A DNA stretch of 64,000 nucleotides from Streptomyces wedmorensis (GTDB lineage: Bacteria; Actinomycetota; Actinomycetes; Streptomycetales; Streptomycetaceae), in assembly GCF_000716445.1 (NCBI RefSeq), contig NZ_JNWK01000001.1:186001-250000 (forward strand). The letters are read 5' to 3'. Positions 8,210 to 17,031 of this stretch are shown piece by piece. A model generated the notes under the pieces. That model ran no database searches and had not been told where the DNA came from. It saw only the letters and a program-made list of their open reading frames with translations. Every line of letters starts with the position of its first letter. Position 1 is the stretch's first letter. The position numbers and the translations under genes were made by a program.

Positions 8210-9076
8210 GTGATCGCATCCGACCCACCGCAGTCCTCCGAAGCCGACCCCGAAGCGGCCGGCCGCGGAGCCCCGCCCCGCACCCAGTCCCTGATGCTGA
8301 GCTTCTTCGGCATCCACGTCCTCGGCACCGGCACCGCCCTGTCGTCGGCGAGCGTCATCGACGCCTTCGCCCGCGTCGAGGTGGGGGAGGACGCCGTCCG
8401 CTCGACCCTCACGCGGATGGTCGGCAGGGGGCTGCTCGAACGCCACCGGCGCGGCCGCAGGATGTACTTCTCGCTCACGGACCGGGCCGCCGAGGTCCTC
8501 GCCGACGGCGAGGAGCGGATCCGCCGCACCGGAGCGGTCAACCGCGCCTGGGACGGCACCTGGACCCTGGTCGGCTTCTCGCTCCCCGAGTCCTGGCGCC
8601 GTGAGCGCCACGACCTGCGCTCCCGGCTCGTCTGGGCGGGCTTCGGCCCCCTGCAGAGCGGACTCTGGGTCGCGCCCGGCCGCGTCGACGTCGCCCCCGT
8701 CGCGGCGGAGCTCGGGCTGGGGGACCGTATCAAAGCCTTCCACGGCGAGGCCGCCGCGCCCACCGAGGCCGGCCCCCTGCTCCGCACCGCCTTCGACGTC
8801 GACGCCATCGCCGAGGGCTATCGCGCCTTCCTCGCCCGCTGGGGCGACGGCCGGCTGCCCGCGGAGGCCCGCGACGACCTCGGGCTGCTGCTCCTGCTCC
8901 ACACCGACTGGCTCGACCTGGTCCGCCGTGACCCCCACCTGCCCGCCGAGCACCTCCCCGGGGAATGGCCCGCCGAGCACGCCGAGGCGCTGTTCCGCGA
9001 ACTCTCCGCGCGCTTCGAACCCGGGGCCCGCAGGATCGCGGAGGAGATCCTCGACCGCTGGGACCCGGCCGCGTAG
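8210..9076 (+). CDS. PaaX family transcriptional regulator
   Basis: This 288-residue protein has an N-terminal winged helix (residues about 25-95: SFFGIHVLGTG, VRSTLTRMVGRGLLERHRRGRRMYFSLT), a central Cas2-like region (WTLVGFSLPES, LVWAGFGPLQSGLWVAPG) and the C-terminal PaaX domain. PaaX proteins repress phenylacetate and related acyl-CoA pathways and are released by the CoA thioester. It is divergent from the SDR/amidohydrolase/ligase operon with about 156 bases between them, so it is the most likely direct regulator of that operon. No paa ring-oxygenase genes are in the window, so the effector is probably another aryl- or acyl-CoA. Confidence 0.88.
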   Translation: MIASDPPQSSEADPEAAGRGAPPRTQSLMLSFFGIHVLGTGTALSSASVIDAFARVEVGEDAVRSTLTRMVGRGLLERHRRGRRMYFSLTDRAAEVLADGEERIRRTGAVNRAWDGTWTLVGFSLPESWRRERHDLRSRLVWAGFGPLQSGLWVAPGRVDVAPVAAELGLGDRIKAFHGEAAAPTEAGPLLRTAFDVDAIAEGYRAFLARWGDGRLPAEARDDLGLLLLLHTDWLDLVRRDPHLPAEHLPGEWPAEHAEALFRELSARFEPGARRIAEEILDRWDPAA

Positions 9077-9098
9077 ACCCGTCCGGCGGATCACGTGC

Positions 9099-9235
9099 GA
9101 TGCGCGGGGCCCGAGGGCGCGGCACGTCACGAGGTGATGCGCGGGGCCCGAGGGAGCCCCAGGCCACGAGGTGATGCGCCGGACCCGAGGAAGCCCCAGG
9201 CCACGAGGTGATGCGCCGGACCCGAGGGCGCGCCA
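9099..9235. repeat. 37-bp tandem repeat, three full copies plus a partial fourth
   Basis: Units start at 9099, 9136, 9173 and 9210. Each begins GATGCGC(G/C)GG and, in the full units, ends CACGAGGT; the last unit breaks off after about 25 bases. Units differ at a few positions, so the expansion is not brand new. There are no spacers between units, so it is not a CRISPR array. It occupies the spacer after the PaaX gene. Confidence 0.85.
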
Positions 9236-9248
9236 CCGGCGGCGCGCC
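9227..9248. terminator. Hairpin before the oxidase operator
   Basis: GGCGCGCC at 9227-9234 and again at 9241-9248 (self-complementary) form an 8-bp stem with a 6-base loop, followed by TT. It may end PaaX transcription. Confidence 0.5.
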
Positions 9249-9250
9249 TT

Positions 9251-9269
9251 ACGTCAACACCATTGACCT
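9251..9269. promoter_or_regulatory. Third copy of the TetR-type operator
   Basis: ACGTCAACACCATTGACCT matches the palindromes at 1208 and 1285 in both arms (ACGTCAA and TTGAC, same 5-base spacing). It lies 82 bases upstream of the FAD oxidase ATG and links this gene to the TetR at 1316. Confidence 0.6.
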
Positions 9270-9350
9270 TGTTCCGTGCGGCGGAGTCTCATGGCGGCAC
9301 TTCGGAGGCGCCCCTCGCCCGGGCGCCTCCGCGACCCGTAAGGAAGGTCC

Positions 9351-10742
9351 ATGGATCACCTCGCCTCGCTCCGGGACGTCGAGCACACCCCGTTCTGGCT
9401 CGACGACCCCCGGCGGCCCCGGCCCGCCCCCGCACTGGTCGGCGGCACCACCTGCGACCTGCTCGTGGTCGGCGGCGGCTACACCGGCCTGTGGACCGCC
9501 CTCGTCGCCAAGGAGCGCGACCCCTCGCTCGACGTCGTCCTCGTCGAGGCGGACGAGGCCGGCGGCGCCGCCTCCGGCCGCAACGGCGGATTCTGCGAGG
9601 CCAGCCTCACCCACGGCCTGGCGAACGGCCTCCAGCGCTGGCCCGGGGAGATCGGCCTCCTGGAGCGCCTGGGCCGCGAGAACCTCCAGGCCATCGAGGA
9701 CGCCGTCGAGCGCTACGGCATCGACTGCGACTGGGAGCGCACCGGCTCCCTCGTCGTCGCCACCGAGCAGTACCAGCTCGACGGCCTCGCCGAGGAGGCC
9801 GAGGCCGCCGCCCGCTACGGCGGCAAGCCGCTCCTCCTCGACGCCGAGGCCGTCCGCGCCGAGATCGACTCCCCGACCTTCCTCGGCGGCCTGTGGAACC
9901 GGGACGACGTCGCTATGGTCAACCCGGCCCGGCTCGCCTGGGGCCTCAAGCGGGCCTGCCTCGACCTGGGCGTCCGCATCCACGAGCACACCCCCGCGAC
10001 CTCGCTCGACGCGCACGGCGCCGTCGTGGCGGTGGGCACGCCCTACGGTCGGGTCACCGCCCGCAAGGTCGCGCTCGCCACCAACGCCTACCCGTCCCTG
10101 ATCCGGCGTCACCGTCCTTACACCGTCCCCGTGTACGACTACGCGCTGATGACCGAGCCGCTCACCGAGGAGCAGCTCGCCTCCGTCGGCTGGACGCGCC
10201 GCCAGGGCTTCGCGGACTGCGCCAACCAGTTCCACTACGTCCGGCTCTCCGCCGACGACCGCATCCTCTGGGGCGGCTACGACGCGGTCCACCACGGTGG
10301 CCCGGTGCGCGCCGAGCACGACCGCCGGCCCGAGACGTACGCGACGCTCGCCGAGCACTTCTTCACCACGTTCCCGCAGCTGGAAGGGGTCCGGTTCAGT
10401 CACGCCTGGGGCGGGGCCATCGACACCAGCACCCGCTTCTGCGTCTTCTTCGACACGAGTCACCGGGGCAAGGTCGCCTACGCCGCCGGTTTCACCGGCC
10501 TCGGCGTCGGCGCCACCCGCTTCGGCGCCGAGGTCATGCTCGACCTCCTGGCGGGCGAGGACACCGAGCGGACCGGCCTGGAACTCGTACGCCGCAAGCC
10601 GCTGCCGTTCCCGCCCGAACCCTTCCGCTCGATCGGCATCCACATCACCCGCTGGTCCATGGCACGCGCCGACCTGAACCAGGGACGCCGCAACCTCTGG
10701 CTGCGCGCCCTCGACCGCTTCGGCCTCGGCTTCGACAGCTGA
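9351..10742 (+). CDS. FAD-dependent amine oxidoreductase (DAO family, PuuB-like)
   Basis: The 463-residue protein carries the dinucleotide-binding motif VVGGGYTGLWTA near residues 38-50 and the second FAD motif SGRNGGFCEASLTHG, both typical of gamma-glutamylputrescine oxidase-like enzymes. The conserved C-terminal FAD region (AAGFTGLGVGATRFGAEVM) is present. Such enzymes oxidise a primary or secondary amine to an aldehyde or imine with release of H2O2. It has no signal peptide. An AAGGAAGG ribosome site precedes the ATG. Because it shares an operator with the amidohydrolase at 1-1146, an amide-then-amine degradation route is plausible (inference). Confidence 0.88.
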   Translation: MDHLASLRDVEHTPFWLDDPRRPRPAPALVGGTTCDLLVVGGGYTGLWTALVAKERDPSLDVVLVEADEAGGAASGRNGGFCEASLTHGLANGLQRWPGEIGLLERLGRENLQAIEDAVERYGIDCDWERTGSLVVATEQYQLDGLAEEAEAAARYGGKPLLLDAEAVRAEIDSPTFLGGLWNRDDVAMVNPARLAWGLKRACLDLGVRIHEHTPATSLDAHGAVVAVGTPYGRVTARKVALATNAYPSLIRRHRPYTVPVYDYALMTEPLTEEQLASVGWTRRQGFADCANQFHYVRLSADDRILWGGYDAVHHGGPVRAEHDRRPETYATLAEHFFTTFPQLEGVRFSHAWGGAIDTSTRFCVFFDTSHRGKVAYAAGFTGLGVGATRFGAEVMLDLLAGEDTERTGLELVRRKPLPFPPEPFRSIGIHITRWSMARADLNQGRRNLWLRALDRFGLGFDS

Positions 10743-10810
10743 CCCGCACCACCGGGCCACCGCTTCCCGCTCACGGGTGACCCGCCGCCCGGCCGCGTGC
10801 GCGGGGCGCC

Positions 10811-13800
10811 TCAGTAGCCGATCCGCACCCCCGTGACCGTGTGGCGGTCGGTGAGGCCGCCGCTGGCCGCGCCGAAGCCGACCAGGACGTTGCGGGGCAG
10901 CGTGATCGCCACGTCGATGACCTGGGTGCCGTCGACGAGGACGATGAGGCGTCCGGCGGCGGTGACGTTGACGTCGACGACGTGGCTGCCCGTGCGCAGG
11001 GCCGGGACGGCCGTCGAGGTCGCCGCGTAGCGGAGGGTGGTGCCGGTGCCCCCGGTGGCGACGCCGACGAAGTTCGACGACGGGTCGGTGCCGTTGCGGT
11101 ACGTGTCCAGGGTGACCGCGACTCCCGGCAGCCCGCTGAAGCCGAGTCCGCCGCCCCCGTTGCCCAGGGACGTGCGCGTCGCCTGCGTCGCGTCGAGCAG
11201 CAGCAGGGCGAGCCCGTCGGCCCCGGTGCCGCCGGAGAGGGTGGCGGTGAAGCGGGCCCGCAGCCGTGCCGACGGGACGGAGGTGGCCTGGATCGCCGAC
11301 CCCTTGGCGTATGTCTGGACCGGCGTGAGGACGAGCGAGGTTCCGGACAGGGCGGCGGTCCCGTTGTAGGTCCAGCCGTTGGGGCCGGGCGGCGGCAGGG
11401 CGTACGAGGCGGCGGTGATCGACGCACCCCGGAAGGCGTGGATGTCGGTCACGCCGCCGGTCCCGCCGGTGAACGCGAGCAGCGCGGTCGGGGGCAGCGA
11501 GGCCACGGTGGTCCGCAGCCGCTGGGTGCCGTCGACGGTCACCGTGACCGTCTTGCCGGAGACCGCGATCGTGACCGCGTGGGTGCCCGACCGCAGGTTC
11601 GGCACGCTCGACGTGGTCGCCGCGTAGGTGAGGGCCGAGCCGCTGCCGCCGGTCGCGACGCCGACGAAGTTCGCGTACGGATCACCCGGGTTGCGGTAGG
11701 TGTCGAAGGCGACGGCGACGCCGGGCAGGCCCGCGAAGCCGAGACCGCCGCCGAGGCCGCCGAGGGCGGCCGGGGTGGTCCTGGCCGGGTCGAGGAGGGC
11801 GAAGGTCTGTCCGTCGGCGCCGGTCCCGCCGCCGATCACCGTGGTGAACGACGCCTTGAGGCCGTCGGTGAGCACCGGGACCGGCCAGACCGCCGTCCCG
11901 CGCTGGGAGGCGCTCGCCTGGGTCACCTGGAGGTCGTTCCCGGAGATCCGCGCGGAGCCGTTCAGCTTCCAGCCGCCCGCGCCGGGCGAGGGGACGTTGA
12001 CGACGGTGCCGGCGGCCCCGGTCCCGGTCAGCGCCTCGGCGAGGGGCCCGCGTCCGTCGTCGGAGGTCAGCTCGTACGCGGCCGACACGGCTCCGATGGC
12101 CGTCGGCGAGAACGTGACGGCCTGGTGGACGACGTCCTCGGGACCGAGGACCTGGCCCTCGCTGATCGGGTTGGTGACGTGGAACGGCGCCGCGGGAGGC
12201 TTGGCCTTGGTGATGGTGAGCGGGATGTTGCCGGTGTTGCTGATGTCGAAGGTCTTGGTCACCGACTCGCCGACCCGCACCTGACCGAAGTCCGTCGACG
12301 TGGGAGTGATGGTCAGCTCCGCCCGGCCGGTCACCGCCGTGCCGGTCAGGGCGACGGACGCGGTCCCGTTCCCCCCGGTGACGGCGAGCGTCCCGGTGTG
12401 CTCCCCGGCGACGGTCGGCGCGTACGCCACCTGCACGGTGACGGACTGTCGCGGTTGCACGACCGTGCCCACGGCCGGCGGGTCGCCGACGGCGTACGGA
12501 CTGCCGGGCAGCGACACCGCGGAGATCGTCTCGTCGGCCGTCCCCGTGTTCGTGAACGTCACGCCCAGCGTCTTGCGGGAGGTGGTCGGGACGATGTCGA
12601 AGTCGAGCGCTCCGGGGGACGCGAGGAGCCCCGGCCGGGTCCCGTAGCCGGTCAGGCCGAGCGCGCTGTCGCCGAAGTTCGTGGTGAAGGTCAGCCCCGA
12701 CGTGTCCGCCCCCGGAGACGTGGGGGAGAAGGTCACCTGCGCGGTGTGCGTCTCACCGGCCCGCAGGGTGCGCGGCAGACCGGCCGACGTCGCCGAGAAC
12801 CTGCTGCCGGCCGGGGTGCTCACCCCGGTGAGCGTCACGTCACGGGTCGCCGTGACGGTCGCCGTGGCCGTACGCGACCCGCCGACCGCGGCGTCGCCGA
12901 CGTCCACCGGCTCGCCGTGCAGCGCCGAGTTCGCGGGCCGGCCGAAGGCCATGACGTGGCCGTCCCGGGTGCCCACGTAGATCCGCCCGTTGTCCGTGGC
13001 CGGGACGGCGAACTTCGACGCCACCCCGATCGGCGCCGACCAGCGCAGCCTCAGCTCGCCGTTCACGGGCACCGCGTCGTACGCGCGCAGCTGCCCGTTG
13101 GCGCCGTTCGCCCCGTCGGAGGCGACGGCCCACACCAGCGCCGACCCCGGGTTCGTGCCCGTCGACGTCACCACCGGCGACCCCGAGGTGTAGCCGAACC
13201 GCTGGGTGCTGCTGCCCGTGTTGCTGAGCACCGGCATGCCCGAGCCGCTCAGCCCGTACGCGAAGGCCCGCAGCGGCCCGCCGCTGCCGATCGTGTAGAC
13301 GTACCCGCCCTGACCGCCGTACACGGCGGGATGCCCCCACACCCCCTCGTACGGCCCGAACGCGCCGAGCACCTTGTCCGTCCCGCCCGGACCCTGGCTG
13401 CGTCCGCCGAGGTCGTCGCGGTCGAGCAGGAACAGCCGTCCGTCCTTGCCGATCTCCACGAGCAGCCGTGGGTACCGGCTGGTGCCGAAGTACGCGTCCG
13501 GCAGGGCGACCGGGCCGCCCGAGCCCAGGTCGGTGTCGTTGAGGTCCAGTTGGGAGGCGTTGGCCGGGCTGAAGAAGTCCTGCGCCGACATCGTGCCGTC
13601 GCTGTTCACCCCGAGCCGCACCACCGACTCGGCGAGCTGGCCCGGCGGCCGGTTGCCGGGACCGGGCGCCGGGGAGACGCCGTTGCCCGTCGAGAACAGG
13701 ATGCGGCCCGGACCGTCGGAGACCAGGCCACCACCGCTCATCCAGACACCGGCCATGCCGTTCGCCGACGAGTCCTCCGTCGCCCACAGCGTGGTCTTCC

Positions 13801-14527
13801 GGGTCGTCGTGCTGACGCCCATGACATAGCCCACGTACGGGCCCCGGTCGCAGTGCGAGGCGAAGGCCGCGTACACCGAACCGCCCATCAGGAGCAGCCC
13901 GGGACGCTGGCCCGCGGTGTACGGGTTGAACGCCCGCCCCGGATCGTTCACCGGCGCGCCCGCCACCTTCACCGGCCAGCCCGCCCGCTCGGCGCCCGTC
14001 GCGGGGTCGAGGGCGTGGACGTACCAGTTGGGGTGCTGGACGTCGGGTCCGTCGTTCACCTTCGAGGTCATGTAGACGGCGTTGCTCACCGGGTCGTACA
14101 CGGGCGTCGACGTGACCCCGATGTTCGGCACCAGGTCGCCGCAGGTGATGGCCGAGGCGGGCCAGGGCGCGCCGAGGTCCTTCGTCCAGCCGATCGCCCC
14201 GGTGGCCGCGTCGATCCCGTACGCCTTGTTGTTCTCCGTGGCCGCGACCAGCGTCCGCCCCACGACCAGCGGCTGCGCGTACACCTGGCCGTCGACGGCG
14301 GTGGAGAACTGCAGCCCGAAGTCCGAGCTGGACACCTGGTCGGGGGCGAGTCCCGGCTCGTCCCGGTCCCAGCCGGTGCGCAGGTCGTCGTGCGAGATGG
14401 TGGTCTGCTCGGCGACGAGCCGCGCGGGCTGGGCGGGGGTGCCCAGGGCGGTCGCCGGTCCCGTCACCAGGGACAGCGTCAGGGACATCGTCAGCAGTCG
14501 GGTGATCGCCCTGCGCCGGTCGGCCAT
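10811..14527 (-). CDS. Large secreted PQQ-propeller / Hydin-repeat / double lectin protein
   Basis: The ATG at 14527 follows GAAGGTGGG and gives 1238 residues with a Sec signal peptide (RRRAITRLLTMSLTLSLVTGPATA). Residues about 45-570 look like a PQQ-type beta-propeller (repeated AYGIDAATGAIGW-like blades). About 575-880 holds three immunoglobulin-like ASPM/SPD-2/Hydin domains (LTGYGTRPGL, SVALTGTAVTG, VGESVTKTFDISNTG). The last about 350 residues are two tandem legume-lectin-like sandwiches that share GGTGADG, LGFxGLPGVAV, DTYRN and NFVGVATGG. No sortase or anchor signal is seen, so it is probably released. Function is unknown; carbohydrate binding is inferred from the lectin folds. Confidence 0.8.
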   Translation of the reverse strand: MADRRRAITRLLTMSLTLSLVTGPATALGTPAQPARLVAEQTTISHDDLRTGWDRDEPGLAPDQVSSSDFGLQFSTAVDGQVYAQPLVVGRTLVAATENNKAYGIDAATGAIGWTKDLGAPWPASAITCGDLVPNIGVTSTPVYDPVSNAVYMTSKVNDGPDVQHPNWYVHALDPATGAERAGWPVKVAGAPVNDPGRAFNPYTAGQRPGLLLMGGSVYAAFASHCDRGPYVGYVMGVSTTTRKTTLWATEDSSANGMAGVWMSGGGLVSDGPGRILFSTGNGVSPAPGPGNRPPGQLAESVVRLGVNSDGTMSAQDFFSPANASQLDLNDTDLGSGGPVALPDAYFGTSRYPRLLVEIGKDGRLFLLDRDDLGGRSQGPGGTDKVLGAFGPYEGVWGHPAVYGGQGGYVYTIGSGGPLRAFAYGLSGSGMPVLSNTGSSTQRFGYTSGSPVVTSTGTNPGSALVWAVASDGANGANGQLRAYDAVPVNGELRLRWSAPIGVASKFAVPATDNGRIYVGTRDGHVMAFGRPANSALHGEPVDVGDAAVGGSRTATATVTATRDVTLTGVSTPAGSRFSATSAGLPRTLRAGETHTAQVTFSPTSPGADTSGLTFTTNFGDSALGLTGYGTRPGLLASPGALDFDIVPTTSRKTLGVTFTNTGTADETISAVSLPGSPYAVGDPPAVGTVVQPRQSVTVQVAYAPTVAGEHTGTLAVTGGNGTASVALTGTAVTGRAELTITPTSTDFGQVRVGESVTKTFDISNTGNIPLTITKAKPPAAPFHVTNPISEGQVLGPEDVVHQAVTFSPTAIGAVSAAYELTSDDGRGPLAEALTGTGAAGTVVNVPSPGAGGWKLNGSARISGNDLQVTQASASQRGTAVWPVPVLTDGLKASFTTVIGGGTGADGQTFALLDPARTTPAALGGLGGGLGFAGLPGVAVAFDTYRNPGDPYANFVGVATGGSGSALTYAATTSSVPNLRSGTHAVTIAVSGKTVTVTVDGTQRLRTTVASLPPTALLAFTGGTGGVTDIHAFRGASITAASYALPPPGPNGWTYNGTAALSGTSLVLTPVQTYAKGSAIQATSVPSARLRARFTATLSGGTGADGLALLLLDATQATRTSLGNGGGGLGFSGLPGVAVTLDTYRNGTDPSSNFVGVATGGTGTTLRYAATSTAVPALRTGSHVVDVNVTAAGRLIVLVDGTQVIDVAITLPRNVLVGFGAASGGLTDRHTVTGVRIGY

Positions 14528-14801
14528 CCATCCCACCTTCACGTGGACCCACGAGGACGGAGACGAGCACTCCGCCGGGCCCCATCCTGGACGGTCCGCC
14601 CGCGTACGTACACCCCCGAGGCCGGCCCCCTCGCCGCGTCCACCCGATCGGCCGCCGCCGCCAACGCCGATGCCCCGCTTGCGGGTTGCCCCGATCGGCG
14701 GACCGCGGCGGGGCCGACCGGAGCAGCACGCGCGCGCCTGCCCGACCGGACGCCCGACCCCTGGTACGACGTGGGGCCCGACCACTCGGAGGAGGACACA
14801 G

Positions 14802-15143
14802 GTGTCCGAAGATCCGGAGCAGTATCAGCGGTCCGATGAGCAGGCGAAGGCGCTGGCGCGCGCCATGCAGCTGGTCATCGACGCGCAGCGCGAGGCGGCG
14901 GAGATCCTGCGCCAGGCCGGCGCGGAGCTGGAGCCCGAAGAGCGTGAATGGTTCTCGGGGGGCCGTTGCCTGGGGAGTCATCCTCCGCCGCCGACCCCGC
15001 ACTTCTGCCTCTGCCCCTACTACCTCGGCAACAACAACGAGCCGTGCCGGAACACCTACGGCGACGCCAGGGGGCCCGACGACGGTGACGGACCCCCGAC
15101 CGTGCGGTGCAGGCACCCGAAGTCCGTGCACGGATTCTTCTGA
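14802..15143 (+). CDS. Small Cys-rich protein with N-terminal coiled coil, unknown function
   Basis: The GTG at 14802 is preceded by GGAGGAGG at a good distance and gives 113 residues. Residues about 10-50 are an Ala/Glu-rich amphipathic helix (QAKALARAMQLVIDAQREAA). The rest carries five cysteines (GGRCLG, HFCLCPYY, EPCRNTYGD, VRCRHPK) and several histidines, which could make a metal site or disulfides. There is no signal peptide. It is divergent from the large secreted protein at 10811-14527; the 274-base spacer holds no obvious operator. I do not recognise the family. Confidence 0.75.
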   Translation: MSEDPEQYQRSDEQAKALARAMQLVIDAQREAAEILRQAGAELEPEEREWFSGGRCLGSHPPPPTPHFCLCPYYLGNNNEPCRNTYGDARGPDDGDGPPTVRCRHPKSVHGFF

Positions 15144-15170
15144 CCGAGCCCCGGGCGGGTGACGGGCGGG

Positions 15171-15836
15171 TCAGCTCCCGGCCGCCACCACGGTCACGAC
15201 GGTGATCGAGGCCATGGCGGACTGCATGTCGCGGATCGCCTTCCGCACGCCTTCGGCGACCCCCTGGCCGTCCGTGATGCCGTCCAGGCGGGGCGCGATC
15301 TGCTTGCGGGGCACCCCGGGGAAGGCGAGGCGGTGCAGCTTCGCGCCGTGCACGAGGGCGAGGAGTCCGGCGGTACGCTCGTCGGGCTCGGCGCCGTCGA
15401 GGACCACGGCCCGCAGCCGGGCCCTGAGTTCGCGCTCGACGGAGCCGTCGGCCTCGGGGTAGCGGGTGACGGGGAAGAGCCCCAGCACCTTGCGCTGCTC
15501 CGCGCGGACGAGTCCCCGTCCCCGCAGGCTCTCGACGGTCGCCTTGACGGCCTTGGGGTGGTCCTTCGTCAGCCACTGGGTGACCTTCCGCGGCTGCTTC
15601 CGGCCCGCCGTCCACGCCTCGATCGCGCGCAGCCGCTCGTCCAGGAGGGGGACGTCGGTGGGGGTCCGGTCCGCGACCCACAGCCGTCCCCCTTCGACGC
15701 CCACCCGTCCGGCGAGGACGAGGTCGAGGAGGATGCCGCCCGCGACCGCCCAGGCCGCGGACTGCCGTTCCTTCGCCGCGCCGGACTCGTCGTCCAGCGA
15801 CAGCAGCATGATCTCCTCCGCGAGCGTGACCGTCAC
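15171..15836 (-). CDS. GPP34 (Golgi phosphoprotein 3-like) family protein
   Basis: The GTG at 15836 has AAGGAG six bases upstream and gives 221 residues. The opening VTLAEEIMLLSLDDESG, followed by ILLDLVLAGRV and the C-terminal LLALVHGAKLHRLAFPG, are the conserved blocks of the GPP34/Vps74 fold. In eukaryotes this fold binds phosphatidylinositol-4-phosphate. Actinobacteria carry many paralogues of unknown role, thought to be membrane-peripheral. There is no signal peptide or membrane segment. It is divergent from the LysR gene. Confidence 0.88.
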   Translation of the reverse strand: MTVTLAEEIMLLSLDDESGAAKERQSAAWAVAGGILLDLVLAGRVGVEGGRLWVADRTPTDVPLLDERLRAIEAWTAGRKQPRKVTQWLTKDHPKAVKATVESLRGRGLVRAEQRKVLGLFPVTRYPEADGSVERELRARLRAVVLDGAEPDERTAGLLALVHGAKLHRLAFPGVPRKQIAPRLDGITDGQGVAEGVRKAIRDMQSAMASITVVTVVAAGS

Positions 15837-15994
15837 CGCGTGCTCCTTGCCCTCGTGCGCCGTCGGCGGTGCGGGTGGCCCCGACCGTCCTGTGACCGGA
15901 AGGACGGGCGGTAGACCGTCTCGGTTCCCCGGAGCGGACGGCCCCATGGGTGTTTGGTCTGGACCTATCGGGTGGGTGGCGTCAAGCTCTGCTC

Positions 15995-16939
15995 ATGGAC
16001 TTGGAGTTGAGGCACCTCAAGACGATCCGGGCCATCGCGGACGCGGGGAGCCTCACGCGTGCCGCCAGTGTGCTGGGGCTGGCGCAGCCGGCGCTGAGCG
16101 CCCAGCTGAAGCGGATCGAACGGGCCCTGGGCGGGACGCTGTTCGTCCGCGGGCGGGACGGGGTACGGGCCACGGCCCTCGGCGACCTGGTCGTGGAGCG
16201 GGCGCGGGTGGTGCTGCCCGCCGTGTGCGAGCTGCAGGAGGAGGCGGTGCGGTTCGCCCGGGAAGGCGCGGACGGATACCGGCTCGGCGGCACGCACGGA
16301 CCGCTGCTCGGAGGGCTCGTCGACCGGATCGCGCGCACCGACCCGGGCACGCTGGTGACCACGTACACCTCGTGGTCGGAGCGCGAGATCGCCTGCGGGG
16401 TGGTCGCCGGACGCCTCGACTTCGCGCTGGTCGGCGTCTGCGGGGAGAGCGGCGCCCCCGAGGCGGGCCGCCTGGCGTGGACGGAGGTCGCCCGCGACCC
16501 GGTGTACGTCATGCTGGCCGACGACCACCCGCTCGCACCCCGGAGCGAGATCGACCTCGCCGAACTCGCGGCGGAGGCCTGGACCGACGTGCCGGGCGAC
16601 GGCTGCTTCGGCGACTGCTTCGCCGCCGCCTGCGTCCGGGCGGGCTTCACCCCCGCCTGCGTGTACGAGACGGACACCGCGTCCTGCGTGCACCTCGTCC
16701 AGGTCGGCCGGGCCGTCGGCCTCTGCCGGGCCACCTTCCCCGCGACACCCGGCCTCGTCACGCGCCCGCTGACCGGCGCCCCCCTGGTCTGGCGGCACCT
16801 CCTCGGCTGGCACCCCGAAGGGCGGGCGGCCGACCGGGCCGCCGCCGTCCTGCGCCACACCCGAGCCGCTCACGCCGACGCGCTCGCCCGCAGCGCCGGA
16901 GGGACCGCGGCGCCGCATCTGCCACGGGCCGGGGCATAA
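15995..16939 (+). CDS. LysR family transcriptional regulator
   Basis: The ATG at 15995 gives 314 residues. The N-terminal winged helix (residues 1-60: LKTIRAIADAGSLTRAASVLGLAQPALSAQLKRIE) is a textbook LysR domain. The C-terminal periplasmic-binding-like effector domain follows (GTHGPLLGGLVDRI, DFALVGVCGE, GDGCFGDCFAAAC). The cluster of cysteines around residues 200-235 is unusual and could sense thiols or metals. The streptogrisin-like protease gene starts 92 bases downstream on the same strand and could be a target or simply a neighbour. Confidence 0.9.
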   Translation: MDLELRHLKTIRAIADAGSLTRAASVLGLAQPALSAQLKRIERALGGTLFVRGRDGVRATALGDLVVERARVVLPAVCELQEEAVRFAREGADGYRLGGTHGPLLGGLVDRIARTDPGTLVTTYTSWSEREIACGVVAGRLDFALVGVCGESGAPEAGRLAWTEVARDPVYVMLADDHPLAPRSEIDLAELAAEAWTDVPGDGCFGDCFAAACVRAGFTPACVYETDTASCVHLVQVGRAVGLCRATFPATPGLVTRPLTGAPLVWRHLLGWHPEGRAADRAAAVLRHTRAAHADALARSAGGTAAPHLPRAGA

Positions 16940-17031
16940 CGCGGAGGCAGGGGCGAACTGGCCACTGCCGCCCGCTCGTCGGGACTCCTACGTTCTCAGC
17001 AGATCCCCCACCGAGAACCGAGGAGACACCC

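Noticed and set aside
9099..9235. Regular repeats as a possible CRISPR array
   Set aside because: Units are directly adjacent with no unique spacers, and no cas genes are present; it is a plain tandem repeat.
10841..14839. A 1332-codon plus-strand open frame opposite the lectin protein
   Set aside because: Its translation is Arg/Gly/Val-rich with no motifs, while the minus strand encodes a signal peptide and recognisable domains.
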